DNA of 64,000 nt from Methylocaldum szegediense (GCF_949769195.1 NZ_OX458333.1:3561001-3625000), one strand, 5' to 3'; positions 1 through 8,163 are shown, numbered from the stretch's first letter. Translations and numbers: made by a program. Notes: a model not told the origin generated them from the letters alone.

Positions 1-579
1 GGAATGAAGCCTCTTTCTTGGGACATAAGCGATGCTTTCCTGTGAATACGTGTTGTAAATTCGGCTCGTCAGGCGGTTCTCCGCCTCGCCGTAAGCTTGT
101 AGGAGATCCTGCGAGTATTTATCGATCCAGCCGGCAAGTACTCTCCCGAAATTTCGTGTCTCCGTGCTGGGGCCCCAATCCAGGATTGACTAGCCCGATG
201 CTTTCTTATGTATGGCCTTAATAAAGCTATCGAACATCCTGAGGGCGGGCAATCCTCAAACCGAAAAATCCGAACTGAATTAAACATTAGTAATACAGTG
301 AACAGATCGCGATTGAAGGGCGGTCGATCTGCGGAAGGCGCCTATTTCTCCCGGATCGGTGATCGAGCCACGAATCAAGGAAGATTGTCGAGCATTGAGG
401 CGCAAACGGGTAAGGAGCAAGCGCAGGATATGAATCTTTAAGCGTTCCCGGTCGGAATTTTGGGCCGCATTCGCCACCTGTCTGACCGGGTTTGGGACTG
501 GGCCGTCGTCGACGCGTGGGCGGAGACAAGTGTCCGCTGTCTACTCGGGCTCGAGGAAGCGCTCAAACATGGTCGCGCT
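1..579. other. Leading stretch without a supported gene
   Basis: No open frame here has a recognisable family signature or a convincing ribosome binding site. The 3' part leads into the eroded efflux-pump remnant that follows, so some of this may be older, unrecognisable remains of the same gene. Confidence 0.4.
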
Positions 580-858
580 GGCCCGCATCCTGTGCGCAAT
601 TCCATCATTCTCATCGACTTCATTGGGCCGGAGCAAACCCCTGGTCGATTCCCTGACCGAAGCCGGCGCTCTGTGACTCCGCCCAATCTTTCTCACCGCG
701 GCCGCTGTGCTGTTTGGCTCTTTCGTCACCACGCTCGATCCTATCTTCTCCGGTCTCGCGGGAGCTTCATTTTCGGCATCTTCGCGTCGACCGCGTTGTC
801 CCTTTACGTTGTGGCCGTGGTCTATTTCCTGCTAAAGAATCGTAAAACGGCGCAATAG
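580..858 (+). pseudogene. Remnant of RND-family efflux pump (C-terminal end)
   Basis: Pieces of the last part of an RND inner-membrane efflux transporter can be read in two alternating frames. VRNSIILIDFI (from 592) matches the transmembrane motif before the final cytoplasmic loop. AGAL-stop-LRPIFLTAAAVLFG and the LDPIFSGLA motif follow in the next frame (662 onward). FGIFASTALSLYVVAVVYFLL and a basic tail ending at 858 return to the first frame. At least two frameshifts and an in-frame TGA, where the family usually has Arg, show that the gene is dead. The upstream thousand residues of a normal pump are absent. RND pumps export drugs, metals or lipids, and the substrate cannot be deduced here. 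Confidence 0.7.
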
Positions 859-1125
859 CGGCCCTAGAAATCGCGCCTTGTTTGGTGCTCGCTCGACGAG
901 GTGCCTTCCTCGGCGACGGACCTCCGCCCTCCGGTTAATTAGATTCTCATCTCGAATTTCTTAATCCGCACCGCGGCCGCTTGCCTTTTCGGCGTTGACC
1001 GGGCCTTTACTCGAGCAGAGCCGCTTATTTGCAACAAATTGTTGACATAGAGCAACAAAATTTGCCGCATGTGTGAACTAATGGACGGCAACGCAGTCTA
1101 TAGCTATGTGTTCTTCCTCCTCTTG

Positions 1126-1148
1126 ACCCACCGTTAGGTGGGTTTTTT
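1126..1148 (+). terminator. Rho-independent terminator, orphan
   Basis: A 7-bp stem ACCCACC/GGTGGGT with a GTTA loop is followed by a run of T on the plus strand. The nearest plus-strand coding remnant ends about 270 bp upstream, so the terminator has no obvious protein gene. It could end a small RNA starting near the TTGACA at 1042-1047. Confidence 0.7.
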
Positions 1149-1214
1149 ATATTTCAAGGAATGAGGAACGGCGGATAAAACCGGGTTTGGGCGGGTAAGA
1201 AAGGCTTGCAGCTG

Positions 1215-1496
1215 TCAGTCTTCTGTTGCGTTGAAAGCCGAAAACGGGAAAGGCATACGTTCTGTGCTATAGGACATAAAAAGCATCATATTGAAAATCC
1301 ACGCCGACAGGGCCTCGCCCCATTTCACACCAATCCGGGTGGGGCGGCCGGTAAAAACGTGGGACATAAACTGGAGCAGCACGACAGTCCACAATGCAAA
1401 ACGCACGACACCGAAAAGTGCAAAACACAGTGCCATAAATAACAGGCGCCTAAAGGCATTCATGGGGACTTGATTATTGTTGATAGAGGCTTTCAT
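1215..1496 (-). CDS. DUF4389 family small membrane protein
   Basis: This is a 93-residue protein. One long hydrophobic segment (about residues 15-47) is followed by FTGRPT, the amphipathic stretch KWGEALSAWIFNMMLFMSYSTE, and a C-terminal PFPFSAF motif. That order (hydrophobic hairpin, FTG motif, Phe-rich tail near PFPFS) is the hallmark of DUF4389 proteins. These are inner-membrane proteins of unknown function, common in Proteobacteria. It stands alone on the minus strand, divergent from the DUF2127 gene. The ATG at 1496 is the only start that keeps the full family length, but no strong ribosome binding site is visible. The family call is good; the role is unknown. Confidence 0.7.
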   Translation of the reverse strand: MKASINNNQVPMNAFRRLLFMALCFALFGVVRFALWTVVLLQFMSHVFTGRPTRIGVKWGEALSAWIFNMMLFMSYSTERMPFPFSAFNATED

Positions 1497-1680
1497 ACGG
1501 CCGAAAGAATAAGAAGCAAAGTGGAGCTACTCAAAGGGTATTGTCAACGGTAGCGCATGACAGCCGGCACCGAATGACGAAAAGGTTCAGGGTGGTCGGC
1601 AGCATCATCAGCCAATCGTGCAGTCGCAAGTCCGATTTTTCCGGAAGCCGGCGGGCACGGATTTTAGGAGGGGCATCACC

Positions 1681-2196
1681 ATGGGGCAACTTTTACCTGG
1701 AAAGCGCAACAGCGTCGTTGAGCCGTCACACTTGCAAGACGGGCTACGTGTGATCGCGATAGTCGAGTTCATCAAAGGCATACTGATCCTGCTGGCGGGA
1801 TTCGGAGTTCTCTCTCTCATCCATCATGACGTACAACTGTTGGCCGAGGAAATCGTCGGCCATTTTTACCTCAATCCAGCCAGTCGATATCCGCGAATCT
1901 TTATCGATCTCGCTGGACAACTTACGGATACGAGGCTTTGGATCCTTGCCGGTTTCGCATTTGCCTACAGCGGTTTGCGGTTTATCGAGGCTTATGGATT
2001 ATGGCGAAGACGGCGCTGGGCGGAATGGTTCGCAGTGGTGAGCGGCGCGCTTTATATTCCGATCGAGCTCTTTGAGCTGTTGGCCGGGCTCTCGTGGATT
2101 AAGGTTTTGACTTTCGCCGTCAATGTAGGGATTGTGTCTTATGTAGGCCTTACACTGTGGCGCTCGCAGAAGAACAATCTGAGTGTGCCGGCGTAG
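1681..2196 (+). CDS. DUF2127 family membrane protein
   Basis: The 171-residue protein has about four hydrophobic segments. The N-terminal pattern DGLRVIAIVEFIKGILILLAG and the WAEWFAVVSGALYIPIELFELL segment are typical of DUF2127, a family of small integral membrane proteins of unknown function. The start is placed at the ATG at 1681 because GGAGG lies at 1667-1671, about nine bases upstream. A longer in-frame extension to 1618 would bury this ribosome binding site inside the gene. It is transcribed away from the DUF4389 gene and towards the tRNA locus. Nothing suggests an operon partner. Confidence 0.75.
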   Translation: MGQLLPGKRNSVVEPSHLQDGLRVIAIVEFIKGILILLAGFGVLSLIHHDVQLLAEEIVGHFYLNPASRYPRIFIDLAGQLTDTRLWILAGFAFAYSGLRFIEAYGLWRRRRWAEWFAVVSGALYIPIELFELLAGLSWIKVLTFAVNVGIVSYVGLTLWRSQKNNLSVPA

Positions 2197-2251
2197 GCGG
2201 CTTGGACTGCGGAATAGCGAGTGGATGTTCAAGGATGCAGGATACGGATCG

Positions 2252-2325
2252 TGGAGCGGGTGATGGGAATCGAACCCACATTGCAGGCTTGGGAAGCCCG
2301 AGTTCTACCATTGAACTACACCCGC
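2252..2325 (-). tRNA. tRNA-Gly(CCC)
   Basis: Read on the minus strand this is a complete cloverleaf. The acceptor stem is GCGGGTG/CACCCGC with encoded TCCA. The D arm is GTTC/GAAC. The anticodon stem is CGGGC/GCCTG around TTCCCAA, giving anticodon CCC, which decodes GGG. The T arm is GTGGG/CCCAT with loop TTCGATT. All stems pair, with two G-U pairs. It is the intact member of a tandem pair. The second copy, about 820 bp upstream in transcriptional terms, is cut by an intron-like element. Confidence 0.93.
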
Positions 2326-2335
2326 CCAATTCCGT

Positions 2336-2381
2336 CGGAGATGGACGCATTTCTCCCCGAAGGGATGCATCCATCCCCTCG
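2336..2381 (-). repeat. Long hairpin at the truncated end of the intron
   Basis: GGGGATGGATGCAT and ATGCGTCCATCTCC can pair over 14 positions (two G-U pairs) on the minus strand, with an inner CCC-TTCG-GGG stem. The hairpin lies just before the intact tRNA-Gly. It could be the residual domain IV of the group II intron after loss of its protein, or the junction of the deletion that removed domains V and VI. There is no T-run, so it is not a standard terminator. Confidence 0.55.
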
Positions 2382-3140
2382 GGGGTTAGTTGACAGACCT
2401 ATCTCGCGATAGGCCACCACGCGGAAGTCTGCACCCTTTCGGGTCGGGGCGATCATTTCATCCCCTATCCGGTCCATTACAGACCGGTCTTCGCTTTTTC
2501 CGCGATCCTTTACCCACACAGGCATCAGCAGGCCTTACGGGCTGCTTAGTCCTGTTGCCAGGACGCCTGTATGGGCTTACCACGTTCCGTTAAAGTAGCA
2601 AGAGTCGTTAGGGTTCCGCCTTTCCGCCGGTGGTGTTGTTTGTCAGCGTGCCCTTACCAAGCAGAAGAGCAACCTCACCACATCCCATTTTGGGCAAGCC
2701 TGTCAGTCGCCTTTGGCTTGTTCAGCTTAACGACGTTTAACAGCGGTTCGCGTATGCTAACCCTTAGGCTCTGCCTAGCGCCTCAACCAGGTTGCGACTC
2801 CCAGTATCACACTAGACTCCTCACGGAGTTAGTGTACCCCGTAAGGTGGCTACGTTGTCAGTACGCTTAGCACGAGGTCGTTACCAACCCCGCACCGTAG
2901 TTAGGCTACCGGTGGCTGAACACCGGGTCTTGTCAAATCCTGTGATTTGCAAGACAACTACTTAAACGGCTTTCGCCGCGTTGTCGATAAAAGGCCTACT
3001 TCAGAACCAGAGACATCTTAAAGAACTCTTAAGTTGTGGCTCTGCCACCAGGATTGATTAGGCGTGCTGGTGGAACTTCGGCTGTTTCCCTCATTATAAC
3101 GTTGTGAGGAGGCCAGCTACCGACGCGACTCGTGTCGCAC
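2336..3140 (-). mobile_element. 5' part of a group II intron inserted in tRNA-Gly
   Basis: On the minus strand the element starts with GTGCGAC, the canonical group II 5' end, directly after the tRNA half ending CCAAGC. Two exon-binding sites are visible inside. GCTTGG (2657-2662, minus) is the exact complement of the last six exon bases (IBS1). AAGCTGA (2722-2728, minus) is the exact complement of the adjacent TCAGCTT (IBS2). Stretches such as CGAACCGCTGTTAAACG and GGAACGTGGTAAGCCC resemble conserved parts of group IIB domains. No reverse transcriptase reading frame and no domain V/VI (AGC...GTTC hairpin) is found before the intact tRNA, so the element is 3'-truncated. It ends near a long hairpin at 2336-2381. 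Confidence 0.75.
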
Positions 3141-3179
3141 GCTTGGGAAGCTGAGGTTCTACCATTGAACTACACCCGC
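3141..3179 (-). pseudogene. 5' half of a second tRNA-Gly(CCC), split by the intron
   Basis: The minus strand reads GCGGGTG, D arm GTTC/GAAC, the 5' anticodon strand TCAGC, loop TTCCCAA and the first two bases (GC) of the 3' anticodon strand. It then changes abruptly into the intron 5' end GTGCG. Apart from the anticodon-stem bases it matches the intact tRNA-Gly(CCC) downstream. The 3' exon (rest of the anticodon stem, T arm, acceptor 3' strand) is not found in the neighbourhood, so this copy cannot make a tRNA by ordinary cis splicing. Confidence 0.8.
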
Positions 3180-3329
3180 GAATCGCCTCAATTTTACGCA
3201 TTTTTACGAGTCTTGATCAATCTTTTTGGACCCTTTGGTGGTCTATAGAACGGAAAGTATGGTGCATGCGGGGGCCGGTTCGATTCTCTCGCATGCTGCG
3301 GTTAGATCACCAAAAATTTGGGACGGAAC

Positions 3330-4757
3330 ATGGGACAAGAGATAGCGAGAGCCCGGTTCTCCGATGCCGATTTCGATGTTTTTCGCCAGCGCTTGCTAGA
3401 GGAAACGGCGTTGCTCGATCGCTATGTCCGCAGGGGCATGTGTTCGTCACGGGGGCCGATCACCGGGTTCGAGCTGGAATCGTGGCTGGTCGATTCCGAG
3501 ATGAATCCCGCGCCGGTCAACGCCGCGTTTCTGGAACGTTTCGGTGACGCGCAGGCCTGCCCGGAACTCGCTAAGTTCAATGTGGAATTTAACAGCGAGC
3601 CGCAGGTCCTTAGCGGGTCTGTACTTTCGTTGCTTCATCTCGAATTGGCCGACCTCTGGCGAAAGGCTAGTTCGGCAGCAGAATCTCTGGGCGTCGCTCT
3701 AGTGGCGATCGGAATACTGCCGACGGTGCCGGCGGCGGTACTCAATCTGAGCAATATTTCCGAACTGAACCGGTTTCGGGCGCTGAACGAGCAGATTTTA
3801 TCGGCACGCCGTCAGGAGCCGTTGAAGCTCGACATTTCCGGCCATCAGCATCTCGCGGTCAAACACCAGGATGTGATGCTGGAATCGGCGGCGACATCGT
3901 TTCAGATTCACCTCCAGGTTCCGCTTGAGAGGGTCAGGGATTATTTCAATACCGCCGTTCTGGTTTCTGCACCGCTAGTGGCGGTTTCTGCCAATTCTCC
4001 CTTCCTGTTCGGAAAGGATCTCTGGGCCGAAACCCGAATACCCTTGTTCGAGCAAGCGGTCGATGTCGGGGGCTTCCGCGAGGCTAGTCAGGGGCCCTTG
4101 CATCGGGTCGGTTTCGGCAGCGGTTATGCCCGGCGTGTGATTACGGAGATCTTCGAGGAGAATTTCGAGCATTATCCGGTTTTATTGCCGATTCTGTCGG
4201 AAACACCGCCTGATCGATTCGCCCATTTGCGTCTGCACAACGGCACCATTTGGCGCTGGAATCGCCCCCTGGTGGGTTTCGATCCTGATGGCTGTCCGCA
4301 CATTCGAGTCGAACATCGAGTCATTCCGGCAGGCCCTAGCATTGTGGATATGATCGCCAACGCGGCATTCTTTTACGGTCTGATGGAAGCGCTTGCGAAC
4401 GAGCCCGGCGAGCCGTTGATTCCGTTCGCTCAAGCCAAGGATAATTTTTACCAGTCGGCTCGATACGGCTTGGGGGCGCATGTGGTTTGGCGTGGCGGGG
4501 TAAAGCTGCCGATCAAGTCATGGCTGCTATATGAACTGCTGCCAAAAGCGGAAACCGGCTTGAGACGATTGGCGTTGGCGGAAGCGGATATCGCTCGTTT
4601 CTTAAGTATTATTGAGCAGCGGATCGTGTCCGGCCAGACCGGCAGCGAATGGCAACGTCGCTTCATAGCGAAACATCCCGGGGAATTTTCGACCATGACT
4701 CGCGAGTATCTGACTTGCCAGAAGAGCGGGGAGCCGGTTCATCGGTGGCCGCTCTGA
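3330..4757 (+). CDS. GCS2-type glutamate-cysteine ligase-like carboxylate-amine ligase
   Basis: The 475-residue protein belongs to the glutamate-cysteine ligase family 2 superfamily. It shows the early GFELESWLVD motif, the equivalent of the metal-binding G-x-E-x-E-x-x-L strand. FNVEFNSEP, a central SFQIHLQVP strand and the basic WRWNRPLVGF/RVEHRVIPAGPS region follow. The family joins a carboxylate to an amine through an acyl-phosphate; the substrate here is unknown. The ATG at 3330 is preferred over an upstream TTG (3318), with GGACGGAA just before it. Its stop overlaps the next ATG (TGATG), so it is translationally coupled to the deacylase, which suggests a make-and-break pair acting on a glutamyl-type amide. 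Confidence 0.75.
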   Translation: MGQEIARARFSDADFDVFRQRLLEETALLDRYVRRGMCSSRGPITGFELESWLVDSEMNPAPVNAAFLERFGDAQACPELAKFNVEFNSEPQVLSGSVLSLLHLELADLWRKASSAAESLGVALVAIGILPTVPAAVLNLSNISELNRFRALNEQILSARRQEPLKLDISGHQHLAVKHQDVMLESAATSFQIHLQVPLERVRDYFNTAVLVSAPLVAVSANSPFLFGKDLWAETRIPLFEQAVDVGGFREASQGPLHRVGFGSGYARRVITEIFEENFEHYPVLLPILSETPPDRFAHLRLHNGTIWRWNRPLVGFDPDGCPHIRVEHRVIPAGPSIVDMIANAAFFYGLMEALANEPGEPLIPFAQAKDNFYQSARYGLGAHVVWRGGVKLPIKSWLLYELLPKAETGLRRLALAEADIARFLSIIEQRIVSGQTGSEWQRRFIAKHPGEFSTMTREYLTCQKSGEPVHRWPL

Positions 4758-5788
4758 TGGACGCTCCATTCTTGACCCAATTGGATCATGTTCCGCAAGG
4801 CTTGACCGAGATAAGTGCGGAGTCCCTGCATACGATACTGCCGGGATCCACGCTCATTCACCTTCCGGGCCGTCAGGAAAGACCCTTGTTCGTGTCCGTG
4901 TTGCTTCACGGCAACGAACCTACCGGCCTCTATGCATTGCAGAACCTGCTCCGAAGATATTCGAGCCAGGCTTTGCCGCGCGCGCTCTCAATTTTCGTCG
5001 GCAATGTCAGTGCCGCGCGGGAAGGCGTGCGGAGGCTGGAAGGACAGGTGGACTACAATCGCGTTTGGCCCGGAACCACGCATCCTGCCTGTCCGGAAAC
5101 CGCCATGATGCAGGCTATAGTGGACGAAATGGACCGTCGATGCGTTTTTGCGAGTATCGATGTGCATAACAACACGGGAATAAACCCACATTACGCTTGC
5201 ATCAACCGTCTGGATCATCGGTTTTTCCGGCTGGCTTCCATGTTCAGTCGGCTGGTGATCTATTTCACCTACCCCAAAGGCACCCAAACGTCAGCTTTCG
5301 CCCGGTTATGTCCGGCGGTCACCTTGGAGTGCGGCAAACCCGGCCAAAGACATGGCAGCGAACATGTATTCGAATATTTGGATGCCTGTCTGCATTTGAC
5401 CGACATATCGGATCACCCGGTTGCACCGCAGGACCTGGATTTTTATCACACGGTCGTTCAAGTCACCGTGCGTGACGACGTGTCCTTCGATTTTGGTTCC
5501 CAGGATGCGGACCTGAGCCTGAACGAGGATTTGGATCATCTCAATTTCACGGAATTGAGCGGTGGTACGGCGTTGGGAACGATCAAAGACGGTTCGTCCG
5601 CATTTCCCCTTGTCGCTCGCGACGAATCCGGCGGGGATGTCACGGCGGACTATTTCGAAATTCGCGAGGGACGGTTGGTGCTGAAAAGGGCGGTGATGCC
5701 GTCTATGCTGACACTGGACAAGCGGGTGATCCGGCAGGACTGCCTGTGTTATTTGATGGAGCGAAAAACGCTCAGACCTCGATGGTGA
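4757..5788 (+). CDS. M14-family aspartoacylase/succinylglutamate desuccinylase-like hydrolase
   Basis: The 343-residue zinc hydrolase has the metal motif HGNEPTG (His and Glu ligands, residues about 53-59) and the third ligand in SIDVHNNTG. TLECGKPG carries the catalytic Glu of the aspartoacylase branch of family M14. Enzymes of this group remove an acyl group from amino acids or cut small amide bonds. The C-terminal third (after about residue 250) is a beta-rich extension typical of the family. The start ATG at 4757 overlaps the ligase stop. The conserved-looking pairing with a GCS2 ligase implies that both act on the same small metabolite, which is not known. Confidence 0.75.
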   Translation: MDAPFLTQLDHVPQGLTEISAESLHTILPGSTLIHLPGRQERPLFVSVLLHGNEPTGLYALQNLLRRYSSQALPRALSIFVGNVSAAREGVRRLEGQVDYNRVWPGTTHPACPETAMMQAIVDEMDRRCVFASIDVHNNTGINPHYACINRLDHRFFRLASMFSRLVIYFTYPKGTQTSAFARLCPAVTLECGKPGQRHGSEHVFEYLDACLHLTDISDHPVAPQDLDFYHTVVQVTVRDDVSFDFGSQDADLSLNEDLDHLNFTELSGGTALGTIKDGSSAFPLVARDESGGDVTADYFEIREGRLVLKRAVMPSMLTLDKRVIRQDCLCYLMERKTLRPRW

Positions 5789-5939
5789 ACGGTCTCCGAA
5801 TCTCTTGTATCGTACGCTGTTACGAGGTTGCCACCGTGTCGCAAAATATGTACGGCAGATACAGCTTCGTGATAACAGAGCGTAGTATCCGGCAAAAAAA
5901 CATTACGACTACAGCAATAAGATTCGGAGGAGAGGCATA

Positions 5940-6227
5940 ATGATAGGCGGTATCGTCGCGGTATTGATCGCATATTGGTTTTATCGCAGCGCGGAAGATC
6001 GGGGTCTTCCGGTTTTTCATTGGGCGTTCGCGGGGCTCTTGGCGTTCTATATTCCCAATTTCGCTTGGAGCCTGCTCGTCGCCAAGCCATGGGTGGCGTC
6101 ACTCCACGCGCAGCAGCCCACGCTCACGACCGGCCTGATCAACCTCTCGTCAGTCATACTCGGTCTCTTGTGCGCGGTGTTGGTTCGGTATTTCGTTTTG
6201 CTCAAGGCAGCCAAGGCACAGCAATAG
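5940..6227 (+). CDS. Small hydrophobic membrane protein
   Basis: This 95-residue protein has three hydrophobic segments, roughly residues 2-14, 26-46 and 63-88, and a short basic C-terminus (KAAKAQQ). GGAGGAGAGG lies 5-15 bases upstream of the ATG at 5940, giving a clear ribosome binding site. It follows the deacylase by 151 bp and is closed by a terminator, so it may be the last gene of that unit. I do not recognise the family. Its composition suggests an inner-membrane protein with no soluble domain. Confidence 0.6.
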   Translation: MIGGIVAVLIAYWFYRSAEDRGLPVFHWAFAGLLAFYIPNFAWSLLVAKPWVASLHAQQPTLTTGLINLSSVILGLLCAVLVRYFVLLKAAKAQQ

Positions 6228-6234
6228 CCGGAAA

Positions 6235-6271
6235 CAAAAACGCCCCGCAGGCTTGTGCCCGCGGGGCGTTT
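6235..6271. terminator. Bidirectional terminator between convergent genes
   Basis: CGCCCCGC (6241-6248) pairs with GCGGGGCG (6261-6268). There is a T-run after the stem on the minus strand (the AAAAA at 6236-6240) and a shorter TTT on the plus strand. It lies between the small membrane protein gene and the convergent peroxiredoxin gene, so it can serve both. Confidence 0.8.
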
Positions 6272-6297
6272 GGCATTTAAGCAGGAACTTCCGGGAC

Positions 6298-6903
6298 TTA
6301 CAGGTTGGCGGCGTTCTTGCTCAGATACTCGGCGACGCCGTCGGGGCTGGCACTCATGCCGGATTTGCCCTTGTTCCAGCCGGCCGGGCACACTTCACCG
6401 TGCTCTTCGAAGAACTGGAGCGCGTCGACCATGCGGATGAGTTCATCCATGTTCCGGCCCAGCGGCAAGTCGTTGATGACCTGGTGACGGACGATGCCGT
6501 TCCGGTCGATCAGGAAGGTACCGCGATAAGCCACGGCAGCGCCTTCCACTTCCACGTCATAGGCCTTGGCGATTGCGTGACTGACGTCCGCCACCAAGGT
6601 GTACCGTACCGGTCCGATGCCGCCTTTCTCCACCGGCGTGTTCCGCCAGGCGTTGTGGGTGAACTGGGAGTCGATGGAAACCGCGATGACTTCGACGCCC
6701 CGCTGTTTGAATTGGTCGATACGGTGGTCGAGCGCGATCAATTCGGTCGGGCAGACGAAAGTGAAATCCAGCGGATAAAAGACGATGGCGGCATACTTGC
6801 CTTTAGTTTCCTTCGAGAACCAGTAATTATCGACGATCGTACCATCGCCTAGAACAGCGGCCGCTTGAAAGTCCGGGGCGGGTTTACCGACTAATACGCT
6901 CAT
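6298..6903 (-). CDS. Typical 2-Cys peroxiredoxin (AhpC/Prx1 family)
   Basis: The 201-residue protein reduces hydrogen peroxide and organic hydroperoxides. The peroxidatic Cys51 sits in DFTFVCPTE, and the resolving Cys172 lies in HGEVCPAGW, the signature of the typical 2-Cys class. The length fits the Prx1 type that uses thioredoxin or AhpF as reductant. No ahpF is adjacent. The start is the ATG at 6903 with AAAGGAGA about seven bases upstream; a TTG codon just before it is not needed. It is a single-gene unit ending in the shared terminator. Confidence 0.95.
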   Translation of the reverse strand: MSVLVGKPAPDFQAAAVLGDGTIVDNYWFSKETKGKYAAIVFYPLDFTFVCPTELIALDHRIDQFKQRGVEVIAVSIDSQFTHNAWRNTPVEKGGIGPVRYTLVADVSHAIAKAYDVEVEGAAVAYRGTFLIDRNGIVRHQVINDLPLGRNMDELIRMVDALQFFEEHGEVCPAGWNKGKSGMSASPDGVAEYLSKNAANL

Positions 6904-7182
6904 CAAACGTCTCCTTTAATAATCGTGTCAGGTTTAGATGGACTGGCCGTGAGCCACGGAACGCGGTTCAGTAGCTTCGACGGCTTCGGTCATCCGTTGA
7001 AATGACGGCCGAAAAACAAAAATCAAGAGCCACCGATTCTACACAAAACTAGTCAGAAATTCTTCTCGCGATTCGTGTTCAAGACAGTCGGAAAAGCCTT
7101 CACGCTTGGGCCGCCGCTTGTTGTTCAACAGGAGATACAGTGTTTGTTTGTTCGAAACAGCGGCCGGGATGCGGTCGGCGAG

Positions 7183-8160
7183 TCAGAAGAACAGTCCGGA
7201 TTCGGGAGAGGACGCCGAGGCATAGCGGCGGCGCGGCATGCGGCCGGCGAGAAACGCTTCGCGACCAGCTTCCACGGCTTTTTTCATTGCTTCGGCCATT
7301 AATACGGGATTTTTCGCTTCAGCGATGGCGGTATTCATCAACACGCCGTCACAGCCGAGTTCCATGGCGACTGCGGCGTCCGAGGCCGTGCCCACGCCCG
7401 CATCCACCAGAATGGGAACCTTGGCGTTCTCGACGATGGTCAGAATGTTGTAAGGGTTGCGTATGCCGAGCCCGGAACCGATCGGCGCGGCGAGCGGCAT
7501 CACGGCGACGCAGCCGAGTTCCTCGAGCCGTTTGGCCACTACCGGGTCGTCGTTGGTGTAAACCATGACCTGGAAACCCTCTTTGACCAGGATTTCGGCG
7601 GCAGCCAAGGTGCCGGTGACGTCCGGATACAGTGTCTTGGGATCGCCCAGGACTTCGAGCTTGACTAGGTTGTGGCCGTCTAAAAGCTCGCGTGCGAGCC
7701 GGCAGGTACGTACCGCGTCATCCACGGTGTAACAGCCAGCCGTGTTGGGCAGCAGGGTGTAGCGATCCGGCGGAACCGCATCGAGCAGATTCGGCTGACC
7801 GGGATCTTGTCCGATGTTACTGCGGCGTATCGCGATCGTGACGATCTCGGCTCCGGATGCTTCCACGCAGCGGCGGGTTTCGTCCAGATCCTTGTACTTC
7901 CCTGTCCCGATCAGGAGCCTTGAACGGTAGGTGCGGCCGGCGATGACCAGGGGATCGGCCTGTCCGCCGCCGATGGCGTGTACGATTTCTATTTTATCGT
8001 CCATAGCGAGTCGGTAATCTTCATAGTGTCCGTGGGGCACGATTTCGCGGTTCACTTCCACGGCGATGCGTTTGCCGGTCAGCTTCAACTCGGTAATGAG
8101 GTCGGCCAGCGTCGCTCCATCGGCTATGACACGCGGTTCGCCGTTGACAAAAATGCGCAT
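7183..8160 (-). CDS. thiG: ThiS-ThiG fusion: sulfur carrier plus thiazole synthase
   Basis: The 325-residue protein joins two thiamine-pathway components. Residues 1-66 are a ThiS-type ubiquitin-fold sulfur carrier, including the IVHAIGGG end. Residues 68-325 are thiazole synthase ThiG, with the Schiff-base lysine in VKLEVLGD (Lys167) and the PIGSGLGI phosphate loop. ThiG combines deoxyxylulose phosphate, dehydroglycine and ThiS-thiocarboxylate sulfur into the thiazole of thiamine. In the fusion the Gly-Gly is internal, although the free carrier needs a C-terminal thiocarboxylate. It starts 3 bp after the DAHP synthase stop, so the two are co-transcribed. Confidence 0.9.
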   Translation of the reverse strand: MRIFVNGEPRVIADGATLADLITELKLTGKRIAVEVNREIVPHGHYEDYRLAMDDKIEIVHAIGGGQADPLVIAGRTYRSRLLIGTGKYKDLDETRRCVEASGAEIVTIAIRRSNIGQDPGQPNLLDAVPPDRYTLLPNTAGCYTVDDAVRTCRLARELLDGHNLVKLEVLGDPKTLYPDVTGTLAAAEILVKEGFQVMVYTNDDPVVAKRLEELGCVAVMPLAAPIGSGLGIRNPYNILTIVENAKVPILVDAGVGTASDAAVAMELGCDGVLMNTAIAEAKNPVLMAEAMKKAVEAGREAFLAGRMPRRRYASASSPESGLFF

Positions 8161-8163
8161 GGG

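Noticed and set aside
2316..2525. 69-codon minus-strand frame inside the intron, possibly the start of an intron-encoded reverse transcriptase
   Set aside because: It has no reverse transcriptase motif and ends in the tRNA; it reads through structured RNA domains and is more likely incidental.
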